Shown here: one piece after another, positions 44,693 to 57,579 of the stretch
Layout: every line of letters starts with the position of its first letter
Position numbering within the stretch: position 1 is the stretch's first letter
Assembly: GCA_028023455.1 (NCBI GenBank)
Contig: JAQFVV010006352.1
Location: forward strand, 2,376,204 to 2,440,203
Source of the DNA: Epiperipatus broadwayi
Taxonomy: Eukaryota > Onychophora > Udeonychophora > Euonychophora > Peripatidae
Length of the DNA stretch: 64,000 nucleotides
Direction: 5' to 3'
Notes under the pieces: generated by a model
What the model was told of the DNA's origin: nothing
The model's database searches: none
What the model saw: the letters and a program-made list of their open reading frames with translations, nothing else
Translations under genes and position numbers: made by a program

Positions 44693-44693
<1 letters not shown>
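44366..44693. other. Unclassified moderately GC-richer insert between TA tracts
   Basis: About 300 bp between TA tracts at 44393-44407 and 44694-44730. Contains TTCCGCCTTATCAGGCACTG and GGCCTCCAAGAGGAATC blocks. Its base composition is unlike the flanks, so it is probably a short mobile element, but I cannot name it. Confidence 0.4.

Positions 44694-44730
<37 letters not shown>
44694..44730. repeat. (TA)n microsatellite
   Basis: Pure TA tract bordering the pogo-like end. Confidence 0.98.
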
Positions 44731-44734
<4 letters not shown>

Positions 44735-45270
44735 GGATCTTGTTTTAAGTGGATTATTTTAATATGATTTTGAAGTTATGTGATTCCAGTTTCTTCATAA
44801 TATTTTTCATATTTCACTATATTTATTAGATATCAATAAATTTAAATTATTAATAGCTTATTTTGACATGAAATACTTTTTTTTCCAAAAATATAATGTT
44901 ATATTAGCCGCTAACATGAATATGACCTGAAGCTGTATGTAGAATCTAAGCTTCTATATAAATAACCTACTTATATTAATGAGTAAATAATAATAATAGT
45001 TTTATACTTACATATTAAAATATCACAATAAATATTCAAAAATTTTCAACTTTTAAAATGTATTTTGTTAAGTATATTAGAAGTAAAGAATCATAGATTT
45101 TTAAAATAAATAATGAAGATTTTATTGATTTTATAAACTGAAAATAATATTATTAATGATAATGTATAATCTTTTTGTTCTGATTGTGATCTCATTTTTT
45201 AAATATAGCAACACAAACCATTAACACAGCACAAGACTAAAAGTGGTGCTAGTTGTACATCACATCATGC
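44731..45270. mobile_element. pogo/Tigger-like element, partial copy 2
   Basis: Starts ACCTGGATCTTGTTTTAAGT and matches the complement of 33770-33290 throughout. Shared words include TTTTGAAGTTATGTGATTC, GACCTGAAGCTGTAT and ATAATCTTTTTGTT. The similarity fades after about 45230 and the far terminal repeat is not found, so this copy is truncated or strongly diverged. Confidence 0.75.
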
Positions 45271-48200
45271 GTAAAAATAAAGTGGTTCTATCTATACATA
45301 AATATACAATGATCTATTTTTAAAATACCTCTCATTAAGTTTCTAAATGCCACTTTTTTAAACTTCTACAGACCAAATATGTTACTAATTAATAATTCGC
45401 CTTTATAAGCATTTTCATACATTGTATTTTAGTAACAAATTATTATTATAAAAATTATATATTCCATTATTCTTTTATTTGACTAATCTTTATTCTTTTA
45501 TCATTTTGAAAATATACTACCTATTATTTTATAAATGTTTTTTATCAATACATCATTTGCTTTTAGATGAATCCTATCACAACCATCCATCAGTCTAGAA
45601 GTCTTATGGTAGTGAAAGTTGTATTTAATTCTATATTTCCTAAATTATTATTCCAAATTTTATATAATTGTATTATTTTATTTAATACAATAAGTGTAGC
45701 AATTTATTTATTCCCAGACAAAAAATTGGACAGTCTGTCTTAGTTATATTAGTCATGTTATTTGTATAATAATATAGTTATATACACTTCCTTGCTAGTA
45801 TTTATATTAGTCAATTTCAAAGTATTTTAAAATTTCATTATAAAATTGAATATAATTATTACCTATCATAAAGCAAATATTAAATAGTAAGTTAACTATA
45901 GTAAGTAATGTTTTAAATAATGTAATAAAGATGAGTACATTTAATAAAAAAAGTTAAATATTTTGTCAAAATAAAATAGATAAATTAAATATTAAAAGTG
46001 TGATAAATTTATTGAATATTGTTTTAAAAGTTATTTTAAAGATATTTAATCAATTTAGTAAAATAATAATTGATCTAAAAGTAATATTTTTTAAAGTTAT
46101 AATATTTCATAATTTTTTATTTTGAAATTTAATTGTGTAAGTTTCTAATATAATGCAAATTTGGTATCAAACCAAAAGTAAGAATCAACCAATAGAATGA
46201 TGTATTTTCTAGAATATAAACATGGATTGCATGGGTGATTAAGGTGTGATTCAAAAATGTATTAAAGGAGGAGATCATATCAGAAGCTATCAAGGTGATA
46301 GTACTTTTAAAAAAATTTTATTTAGTCAATTTTTTAGTGCTCTCGTACAATTTATTTGCAAAACGAATAGGTTATTATTATTTTAAAAAGTATTTGCAAA
46401 AAAGAGAGTGTAATATAAAAACATATTAGTAATAACTTCATTTAATAAGCCTTGTTAATTTTTAAAAGTCTATTATCAGTAGGATTCATCAAAAACTAAA
46501 TTATAACTTCGCAATAATAAAATGGATATACCAATAAGTAAAACGTATTCAACTTATAATATTTTAAAAATGAGTATAATATTTATTAATGTAGTTTCAA
46601 TAATATTGAACAAGAGGACTATTCAAATGAATAAATTAATTATATGGACATTGTATGGGGAAATTCATTGGAAAATTTGGAAAAAACTGTTTGCTGATTT
46701 AAAGTAAAGATGCATTATTTTATATAGTAAGATTGTTTTGTCCAGTATTAATAAGCAAAAGGACAAGTATACTTTATAATAAATTTATAGAAATTTCATG
46801 ATATAAGGGTAAATGTTATATCATTTGTGAAGGAAACATTTAAAATATTTACAAGAAATTATTTTAAGAAAAGATTCACAGAAAAATATTTAGAAAAGCG
46901 TATGTTAAAAAAAAAAAAACCTAAGGCATATATAAAATTGTTTTAAAAGCTAATAATTTAAGACAAGAAAACCTCTGAATATGTAATAAAAATAATAAAT
47001 TTTTTTGAAGAAGAAACCTATAAAGAAAATGAACATGTTAATAAATAAAATATGGAATTATGAAAATAAATATTGCGCAAAAAGTTTTATCCAGATTGCT
47101 CGTGACATGATGCATCACCCATCTAACACAGGATTTTCTATGGAGAGAAGCTTCAAGTTATTAATTTTAATAATATAATTTTATTATGATTTCAATATTC
47201 ATCATTCTGGACTATAGAAGTTATAAACTATTATTCTATTAACTATTCCAGAATGGATTGAAGATTATTTTATGTAATTTTTCAAGATTTTAAGATGTCA
47301 ATATTTTATTATTATTCATTTTAAATCTGTGCTCTTAGAACAGGAAAAGTAACATATGTACAAAGTTGGGGACAATTGATCATTGTCAAGCAAGAGAAGC
47401 ATAGCAATGGGGGAGATTGTAAAATTCTCTTGAAGAGAACTTTTTTTTAAAAAAAAAAAACTTTTGAGTTAGAAAATGGGAATATCTGGACTTATAAAAA
47501 AGAAACATTTATTTTCAGCTGAAGTTATGTATATATGATTTTCATTTATTACTATTTATTTTAAATGTAAATTTTCTAGTTATAAGTGCAGGAACATGAA
47601 CATTAATTTATTGATAATATTAAAATCTTATAATATAATAATTTAATAGTTTAAATGAGATCATTTATGTAAAGTATAAATGTATTTTCATGTATTGCAA
47701 TGTATGTAATTGATGGAAAACAGAAGACTGCATAGGTGATAACAAGCTAATATTACTTGGTAATAGTTAATGAATATTGATATTTTATGATGTATATTTT
47801 GTTTTCTTTTAGATTGCCTATGAATTATAATGAATGAAAGTATAAATGTTTAATTATATGCAAACACATTTTATACAACACTTTTAAAATTATAAGATTA
47901 AGATTTATTTTGGGAATATGCATACTATAATTTTATATTAGTAATATAACCCAACATTATCATAAATATTTATGTGATTCTTTTTAATATTTTTCATATT
48001 ATTGGATGTTCAAAGTATTATCTGATTAGTTTGTATATGTTTAGAATATAAAATAAGGAAGTAAGCAAACTTTTCTTGTGGATCAGTGAGATCACTGTAA
48101 TTATAAATGAATTTTATTTATTGTTTTGAATATGCAAGATAGTTATTTTGTCAATGTAAAATGTGATAAATCTTTAGGAAATGAAGATAAGATAGTGTCT

Positions 48201-49379
48201 TGGTAGTACTATGGTAAACAGCAACCCAAGATGATGTTATAATAGGATGTGATGAGGGAATATGAAGAATATTTTATAATCTTAGTGGATGTGCAATGCA
48301 ATAAACAAAGCCTTGTAGCTGTATATTTATTTTGGATAGTGTCTATTTTTCTTTATGTATTGATGTTTCAATAAAGCCGAAGGAATAGCTTGACATCATT
48401 GATATTATTGGAGGACATTAGACTAAGTCATGTCTCTATTTCTTTTAGATACATTGTGCCATGATATTTTTGATATATGCTATGAGTTATACTCTAGTTT
48501 TGCTTCCCTTCCTACTCATCTGTTCACTATCTGGATTTCCAATGTAACTACATCATTCACTATGATATATTTGAAAAGAAATAATAGATAATTTAGAGTT
48601 TAAGATATGCTATAGTTTGAATGAGATGTTCATTTACTTAGAAAAAGTAGAATTTGTATAAATTGGAATTGATTGTCCAATGAATTCTAAAAGGAAAAAA
48701 GAATCATAAGATATATTTTTTGGATTTATTTTGGAAGTAAAATATAATTTTAAGAATAAAGTATATAAAGCAAAGTTGTTCTTTAAAATGTTAAATAACT
48801 TTTACACACTTTATTTTGTTTTTAAAATAAGTATTGCATATTTAGAGAAAATAATGTTATAAAGTAAAATGATATAAATAATAAGCATAGGTATAATTTT
48901 GTAATTATTAAATAATAGGGAATATATCGATGGTTACAACTATATAGTACTAAAGTGATATTAAATGGGAATATGTTATATTTAATAAACATAGTGTAGA
49001 AAACAACAATATCCACAAACTCTGGTAATAAATTATTAGATATTTTATGTAACATCTTTGACATTGCAAGATGAAAATTGTTTAATTTTAAGAAAATCCA
49101 TACTCATACTAATGTTAATTTTTTGTTTTTCCATAGAATGTTTCTATGGATGTTTCTTAGAAAGAAAGGTATAATTAAATAATATTAAGGATAGGATATT
49201 TTTTTAATAAAATAAATAAATGTTATTTATCATAAGTTTAATTAGAAAGATTTAAATAAAATGGTTTTATTTTATTATTTTTTTTTGAAGTCAGAATGAA
49301 GACATAAAATAATTCTAATTTTTTTTTTAATAACTAAGTAATAAAAAAATGTAAAACGGTGTAAGGTGAGGATATCCGA
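45271..49379. other. AT-rich intron sequence, possibly older part of a long repeat
   Basis: No exon. Weak resemblance between 47770-47900 and 56530-56700 (a TTTCTTTTAGAT-like word followed by GAATGAATGGATAAATA-like sequence) suggests that the repeat annotated at 49380-50414 reaches further left. The small open frame at 46522-46707 has no recognisable domain. Confidence 0.45.
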
Positions 49380-50414
49380 TGTAAATATTGTAAATAAATT
49401 GTTTATTTTATTTATTGTTAATAATAAACTTTGTTAATTTTGTTTTTCAAAAATTTGTGTGTCTAGATTGTTTTCATTTTCCCATTACACTGCATGAGAC
49501 CACAATATACACCCAGAATAATAGAAACAAACATATATTTTTGCACAAAGATAAATAAAGAATTATTTTAAGAATTCTAATATTTTTTTTGGTATTCAAT
49601 TAATTAAGTAATCTTATTTTATATTATCTTATGGTCATAAATTAGTTATCATAATAGTATATCGAATTATATGCTATCCGTTGCCACACACCTTTGTTTG
49701 TCAGATTATCAAATGCTACCACATTTTTCTTACATTATTATATGGAAATAAAAGATTATATGATAGTATTTTATTATTTTATTATGGTAATAAAATTATA
49801 ATGAAAAGAAAGAGATATACAGAATTAGTTCATATAATAAAAAATATTATTATTATTTGTTATTATTAGTTTAAGTGTAGTAGATTATGACATAAAACCC
49901 CTTCTCATATTTTACTACCATAATTTTTTTATTAACTTAGAATAAATTTATGAACCTGAGATTTTATTGAGCTAAATTATTATAGATATGAAGATTAAAA
50001 TTTAATTATTAGTTTAATCTTAATGAGTAGGAATTATTAAAGTCGTAAGAATACTATAAGTTTATTATTTGAGATAATAATAGGAGTGATAGTGTTCTTA
50101 TGCAATTGAGATAGTATTCTATGGGATATTAGCTCAATGTAATCTTTCTTGTCACCTGTATTTTCACTTCCAAGTCTCATGAAGTATTAAATATTTATTT
50201 ATTTATTTTATAAACTGAACCTTATTCTTATTTTTGAATTTGAGCTAGTGAAACATTTAGTATTAATGCATAATATTTTATTTATTAATTATTTGCATTT
50301 AACCAAATGTAATCTGTAACTGAGCTAACCCATTTTTATTTTATATGATATTGTAAGGAAGTGAATATGCACACGGACTAGGTTAGAATATATATATATA
50401 TAATATATATATAA
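49380..50414. repeat. Long dispersed AT-rich repeat, copy X
   Basis: Collinear with 57580-58534. Shared blocks in order: GTAAATA..GTAAATAAATT, GAACCTGAGATT, TAGGAATTATT, AAGTCGTAAGAATACTATA, TTCTTATGCAATTGAGATAG, TGTAACTGAGCTA, then a TA tract. It could be a terminal part of a larger element; no coding function seen. Confidence 0.65.
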
Positions 50415-52903
50415 CGTAACTTTTGGCTTTGCCAATGAATCTAGACTGTCAGCCATTTAATGTATAAAGAATTTTTTTTTTCATAAACTTAATTTTATTG
50501 TAAGTTAATTTTTTTAAAGCTTTATAAGTATATGCCAATTAAAATTGTAAATTATTTCAAATACTTTTATAAGTCTTGAACATTATTGAAATTTATTTCA
50601 ATATTTTTACTATATTAATTTAAACTTGTCTATGGTTGAAGTGATTTTAAGTATTTAATTTAAAGATGTAATTTTCTGTTTAGCAAGAAATTAGTACTAA
50701 ATAGTCAAGATTGCTTTAATATAATTCTTTTGAATCTCAAGTTTGAGTGTTTAAATAAGCAGTAATAGTAATTAGATCTAAACTTTTAACATATAAATGT
50801 GTAAAGTTAAATTATCTATCAACAATAGTGTACCCATTTAAGCTAATACTATTAATATTAAATAGATAAAGCTTGATTAGTTAACTTAAAAGACAGAAAA
50901 TTGGTTTATTATAATTTAAAGGAGTTGTTAATTTTCAAGTGAAATAACTTTAGTGTACATGTGTGTGAGTGTGCTTACATTTATTAATTTTAGTTTATAT
51001 TTCTTATTTTATAACATTCAATATCATTTTTCAAAATCCTTGACTTAATTAAAATATTAAATTAAACCATTCTGTACTTTTAACTTATTTGTCTAGTTTA
51101 GATATTTAAAATAGTTATGAAAGAGTGATGTAATATTTTCTTTTTCAAAACAATATACTTTTTTGCATTGTATTTTATTTTATTTTTACTGTAATAATTT
51201 TATTCTTTTAAAACAATTATTTTATACAGCATGTGTTAATTAAAATGACTGAAAAATATGTAAATGGGTTTTTATTTTACTTTAAATCCATAAATACAAA
51301 ATTAAATTTTAACCCTAAGGTGGGAAAATTAAAAGATAGTTGTTTGTCATCAATCTAAAAAATCACATGACTAGGTGTATAAAGGGTTCACACATATGTA
51401 TACTACAAGTAAATTACTGAATGACTAAACTATAAACTACTGATTAAACTTAACTATAGAAAATTTTAAGTCATTAAACTTCTACTAGAAAACAGACATG
51501 CAAAGGAAAAAGGTATTTCAAATTTTTTCAACTATAGAGTTAATTATAAGTTATAATTTTTTAAAAGTTATTTATTTTAAAGCCATTAAAAAACTTTAAA
51601 TTCAGGTACTAGTATCTTAAAGCAAAGTCACTGGAAATAAAAAATGTTAACACTAATTAAAGTGAAAGAAAGACAAAGAAGAAAATGTCAAATAATTACT
51701 CAATCTTGGTTGCTAAAGTATATCTATTTACTACTAGTACATCATGGGAATTACATACAACTTATCTTGTGCATGTGAAAACTATTCATTATTTTCTATC
51801 TCATAATTGTAATAAACTTTATTACAAATGTAACATTCCTTATATCCTAAAAATAAAGTTATTGACAGTTCATATTTTGACAATATTTATAATAGCTTAT
51901 TAATATTTAAACATGTGATTTTTACTAGCTTACTTGAGAGAGCAATAAATATCAAGGACTTTTGAAATGTTTTATATTGATACATTTTACAATATTGTTT
52001 CAAGAAACAGTTTCTCTTAGATAAATTTATTTTAATAAATGCACTATGAATTTGAAAATAATAAGCCATTTATGTTAAATTTAGAATGATGTTTGATTGC
52101 TCTGAATAATTTGCTGATAAGTCATGTGTAGTCAACGTTACATTAAAAATAAACTGAATAAGAAAATGTATTATAATTAAAATATAAATCATTAATTTAA
52201 TAAGACTTATTTATCACATATTTTATGACTCTTAGTATAATGCTGAAAATATGAACATATAAACCTCTCTGTCAATCTATTTTTCTATGGGAGAAAACTT
52301 GCTTAGTTTTGGAAAGAAATATTTGCTCTTGCACTTCTATATTTCAATATAATTCTTCAAATGTGTAAATGCAAAACCATCTTAATGCTATAGGATAAAT
52401 TATTATAATCTGATTTACGTACTTATGTTTAAATATTTTACACAATTAAATGACCATTATTAATGTATTTGTGTGCATTGCAGTTTAGGTAAATCTTTTA
52501 AAATAATTTTCCATGCTGTGCAACTATTTTAGATTGATTTTCTGCAAAATAACAGAAAAATATTATCTGCTTATAAAATTGTCTTCTAGCAAATTGAAGT
52601 CTCCAAAATAAAAAAAATACTTTAATACTTTCAAAAATTTTAGTAAATTGGTTATAATTTAGAATTATAATTTATGTAAATGGAATATTTATTTTACATA
52701 GCGCTATGTTTTTTATAAACTGTAATAGAAATAATCAGTCATGCTTAGTAACAGTATTTAGATGTTTACACAATATTGAGTGTATATGCTTTCAAATAAT
52801 TAAAGTTAGATAATAATTAAAGATATAACAGAACAATAATTATAAATACATTAATAAATAACAGTTTACAATGAAGAGTGATAAACGTTTGAAATTTTAT
52901 TAC
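50415..52903. other. AT-rich intron sequence, nothing identified
   Basis: No supportable feature. Confidence 0.6.
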
Positions 52904-52992
52904 CTTAATGCAGATCCATAAACACAAGCCACAAAAAGTCCAGGTAAACCACGTAAAGTACCCAAATATTCCATGACAAATAAAGGTAGTAA
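52904..52992 (-). CDS. SLC5A-like sodium/solute symporter, exon B
   Basis: An 89-bp exon with acceptor AATGTTATAG and donor TTAAG|GTAATA. It begins in phase 0 after exon A, holds 29 codons (LLPLFVMEYLG, TLRGLPGLFVACVYGSAL) and ends with two bases of a Ser codon completed by exon C. The segment DQLLPLFVM...LPGLFVAC...ALSS is among the most conserved parts of SLC5A5/6/8/12-type transporters. It covers an extracellular loop and the start of the helix that helps form the Na2 site. Family members are Na+-coupled carriers of iodide, monocarboxylates or vitamins in the plasma membrane. Confidence 0.95.
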
Positions 52993-53059
52993 CTATAACA
53001 TTATTGTTAGATGTATAATTATCAAAACAAAATTAAAATATGAAATATTTAAAGCATGG

Positions 53060-53180
53060 TCTTAAGTATCTCTCTCTCTCTCCCTATATATATTGTGTGT
53101 GTGTGTATTTTGATTTATATGGTCTATAAGTATCTCTCTCTCTCTCCCTATATATATTGTGTGTGTGTGTATTTTGATTT
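53060..53180. repeat. 61-bp tandem duplication containing CT and GT tracts
   Basis: A block with (CT)n, CCCTATATATAT, (GT)n and TTTTGATTTAT occurs twice in direct order with a period near 61 bp; the copies are almost identical. Confidence 0.93.
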
Positions 53181-53334
53181 ATGAATGTCAAATATTTTGC
53201 ACTTATAAATCCAATATTAATTACTTCAGATAAATATATTAATGATTATTGTTAACAGTTTATTAAACTAGAGATTATTTTAGTTCAACATACATTTTAC
53301 GTTTTAGATAAAGATTCATATATCTATGTATAAA

Positions 53335-53540
53335 TAAACTGAGCACTGATTGTATGTGTGGGAAATGATGATCAGCCCCAATTAATGAGTGCTTTTTCAG
53401 CATAAAATAAATATACTAGAGATCATTTATCATTTTCACATGTGCATGGTCTTGTGTATCAGTTGGATAAAATGAAGTGGATAGATATAGGGATCTTGAA
53501 AGTCTGAATTCAAGTCCTATCGAATTACAATAAATTTAGC

Positions 53541-53574
<34 letters not shown>

Positions 53575-53600
53575 ATGTGTGTAAGTGTGTGTGTGTGTGT
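53335..53600 (+). repeat. SINE-like dispersed sequence with (TA)n(GT)n tail
   Basis: 53370-53430 matches 63205-63260 (TAATGAGTGCT..TTCAGCA and GGTCATTTGTC-like words). At about 53495-53515 the string CTGAATTCAAGTCCTAT resembles an RNA polymerase III B box, with an upstream GTATCAGTTGGATA that might be an A box. A TA/GT microsatellite (53541-53600) follows. A tRNA-derived SINE is possible but unproven. Confidence 0.4.
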
Positions 53601-54085
53601 AAGTGATAAATAATAAATATAGCTTTTATCAGAAATTATTATCCAGATTCAACAGTCATCTAATATGACTAGATTTAATAAGGGTGCATTATATTACCTT
53701 GGGCTAATCATCATCTTGCTAACACCAAACTTGCAAAAATTATCAGTATTGCAACTGTATATGGATACATAAGTGCTAAAATAACTACTACAATAAATAA
53801 TAAATATATCAAAAAATGCTGAAATTATTATACTAATGCTGATCATCATCAATATTCTGGGTCATCTGTTACTTTGAGTTCATTGGCTATCAATAAAATA
53901 GTAATCATCATAAAGTCTATAAAATAAAGTAAGTGGAGTTTAAAAATAATTTATCACCTTAATTCTATCCAAATAATTCAAAAGAGAACCGTCTGAAGAA
54001 ACACATGTATATGTATTATATATATGTAATAGTATTATTATTCAATGTCTGTATTATTTCAAAGCAATATACATAATTATACAAT
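53601..54085. other. AT-rich intron sequence, nothing identified
   Basis: No supportable feature. Confidence 0.6.
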
Positions 54086-54299
54086 TAAATATTTATAAAT
54101 ACAGTAATTAAATAATTAAAAATTTTATCCACTTAGGAGTGTTTTCGATTATCCTAGTAATGTTTGTCAACTAACACTTCCCACAATTCCGTGATCTTAG
54201 GGTTTGCTGCCTGCTTGTTAATTAAGTCATGTTTATATTTGTATATTAGCATAGTTTCTTTTATTTTCCTTTTACTGTATTTATAAATATTTAATTATA
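54086..54299. mobile_element. Short element with inverted ends, Penelope-associated termini
   Basis: About 214 bp bounded by AAATATTTATAAATACAGTA and its inverse TACTGTATTTATAAATATTT. The interior holds ATCCACTTAGGAGTG, GTGATCTTAGGG, GCTGCCTGCTTG and TTAATTAAGTCATGTTTAT. These occur in the same order at 58531-58790 beside GIY-YIG coding sequence. Likely a deletion derivative of that element. Confidence 0.72.
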
Positions 54300-57200
54300 C
54301 ATACATATATATATTGTGCCCTTTTGTATGGGTCACCATTTAAGTTTTATGCTAATCTAGTGGAAAATTTTAAATTTAAGAAGTATTTTAAAGATGTGAT
54401 GTTGACTTTGCTTGTGGTAATGTTACCATAAGTTTAATTAAAGCAATCTATGAGTGTTTGATATGTGAATTGTGTTGATCTTGGGAAGATATTTAAAATG
54501 ATGATGATTATGATGTAATACTGCATTAATAAATTTAATAACAAATGTTTAAAGCTAAAGTATTTAAAAGACAAGCTAAAATTAGATAAAGATATTTATT
54601 AAGTTCAAAATATATGTTAAAAGTGAATAAAAATATTTTAAATTATAAGTACTTAAATTGAGATTAATATTTGATTTTAATCATATCAAATAATTATTTT
54701 AAAATCTGTTGTAATATTTTATTTATTTTAAAAATAAATATTTATTTTAAAAAGCAATTGTTGGGTTTATTTTTAGACGACAGCAAGCGTTCTTGTGTTA
54801 TAAAGAACAGATGTTATACACACACGCGTGGAAGTTGTCTAATAAAGTTGCATAATTATTTTAAAAAAATCATGTTGTAAAATTTATAAATAATACGTGA
54901 GTTATCACGAGATAAAAATAAAGATATTAATGTAAAATATTAGATCTGATTTTAAAAATATTACTTTAAAAATATAACGTATTTAAAAAGATTTAATTTA
55001 TTTTAAATGATCTTATAAAAGTTAAGATTTAAATTAAGTGAGAAATAATATTTCAAAAGAATGTTTAATAGATTTAAATAAACGATAAATATTGTTTTGA
55101 AAGAATTTGATAAAATATCAAATATTAAATAAGTCATTATTTTATTTTTAATAGTGAGTTGATAAATATGTAAATAAGCAAAGTTTGATTGTTTAATCGT
55201 ACCAATCAGATAAGGTGTTTCTGGCAGTATATAAGCTGGATTCAATTGTTGAGGGGCTATCTACAATAAAACTTCTAAGTCGTTTGTGCTATTAAAAAAA
55301 TAGCTAAGTAAATTTATAAACGCTCTTAAAATCAGTTGTAAAATCATAAGAGTGTTATTGAATAATTTATAATATTTTTAAAGTAATGAATATGCAGTAG
55401 GAACTTAATATTCCCTATTGTCTTCTCAATATCGAAACTCAATTTACGTACAAATAATCAATGGAAACCTCACACATCGGAGAAATATATCAGAAACTTT
55501 ATGTTATAGAAGTAACAGACGCTGGATTAGTACATAAAACTACAAGATGGAGAAAAGTAGTATTTTGGACTATAAATAGTTTTCAAAAGTTAAATTACTA
55601 TTGTCTATTACTAATAGATATTTTAAAGAAATATAAATATTTCTGTAAAAGAAAGTATTTTGACAAATTATAGAAGTAAAATATGTATCTTAAGGAAAGA
55701 TATAAGATGCAGTAGTAATTTTAAATAAATACTTGCCTTGTTGGGTCTTTATGCTTAAAAGACTAGATATTGATAATTTGAAAAGGCAAATATATTATAA
55801 GTATAAGTATTTTAAAAATCGTAATATAATAAAATTATTTTATTAAAGTTATCTAAACGCTGGACGTTATAGATGGAAAAATTAATTCTTACCGGAATAT
55901 GGTATTTATAAATGCGCAAGTAATACATGGATGTCCAAATCAAATCAAACTAAGCCAAGCATGCCAAATTGATTAAAAAATTCAATTTAAATAATTTATA
56001 AACTATAAATTAATTTAGAAATAATAACTTTTAAACAATAATCTATGAAGAACTGGATCCAGAATTTATAAACTATTTTTGAATTTTATTTGTTTTCTTG
56101 TGGAACTTATTTTTTTTAAAAAATAAACGTTATCATTTTTTTATTATAAACTTTCAAGAAGCACGTGATACAACGGAACAGGAAATAGTGTTTTATTGAC
56201 TTTATACGGAGGATATTTGTTAGAACTTTTATGGTAGAAAAAAATCGAGCTGGACTATGTAATATGATTTTATTTTATTTATTTAAATAAAATTTAAATA
56301 TTATTAAACTCTTAAAAAGTAGGTTAGGTACATTTATTAAATAGTAACTTAAAAATAATATAATAATTAATTACATAAACTTATTTTTATAATTAATATA
56401 ACAGGATATTCTAATGAATGTTTATGAGTGAAAATGTGAATGATTTTTATTTTATGAAGCTGCAAATTCTGAAGAATGCTGGATAGCAGAATGGACAATA
56501 TTATTATTATGGTAAAAAATATTGTATAATGATTTTTAATGAATTTAATATGTTTTTCTTTAGATCAACTGAATATTATGTTGTTGTAGAATGAATGGAT
56601 AAATATATTATGAAAACACATACATTATATTGACAACAAATTTTATTAAAATATGCATAATTTTAATTTATAATGTCAACATGATACAACATTACGTAAA
56701 AGCTTAGAAATAATTATATGATTCTTTCGTAAATAATTTTGATATTTTTATTTATGCTTAGTATTAAAATGATATTTATTATTTATCTTAATAATTATTT
56801 TATTTTGCAAGTCAGAAAAGGATTTTAAAAGTCTATTTTATTTTATGTTTATTAGATAAGTTAAGTTATGTTTTAGGTAGAGGCTTATATTTAGATTGAA
56901 AAGTTTACTAAGTATAGACAATATAATATGAGTAATTTGGATAATGAATATTTTATTTGAAGTTGATGTTTGTTTTCCGGAAAATGTTTTAAATGAGTTT
57001 AGAATATGTTTATAGATAGAAATTTATTAGAAAGGTTAGTAAAGCACATAAGGTAAAATAATGATTTTACACAGAAAGGAATCATAAAATTTATCTAATG
57101 TAATGTTTTATGAATTTAAAATTGATAAATGATTTAAATATTAATGTTTGAATAATACAGATATAGAATGCATATTTTATAAAACATATAACAGGAATTA

Positions 57201-57579
57201 CATTAGGTGGAATATAATTATAGCCAATCATTTGTTTTAATTATAAAGAGATATTGATTTTATATAAAGCTATTAAGCAATGTTAGTAATAAAGTGAATA
57301 CATGATAATACATTATAAATGTAATATTTAATTAATGTAGTTATTTAATAGTTAGAGCTACATTATGTAACATGCTAAGAATAGTTTTGCTATATTGTTA
57401 TTTGTAGTAATTAAAGTACATACTATTTATTTAAAATCTAAGTTTAAGAAAAAACACTGTAATATATTAATATAGCATTTGAAGGATGTGTAATTGCTTA
57501 TTAATACATAAGTTAATAACATGTAAGCCTCTTATATTTGTATTTCTATTTTTTATTTTATTTGTTGTATAAATTTTAA
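54300..57579. other. AT-rich intron sequence
   Basis: No exon found. Small open frames (54671-54880 and 55461-55673 plus, 55003-55245 minus) carry no recognisable domain. The TATAAGCTGGATTCAA string near 55230 is promoter-like but isolated. Confidence 0.5.

Noticed and set aside
53438-53525. A genuine tRNA gene
   Set aside because: Only a B-box-like string is seen; no cloverleaf with an acceptor stem and anticodon arm can be drawn.
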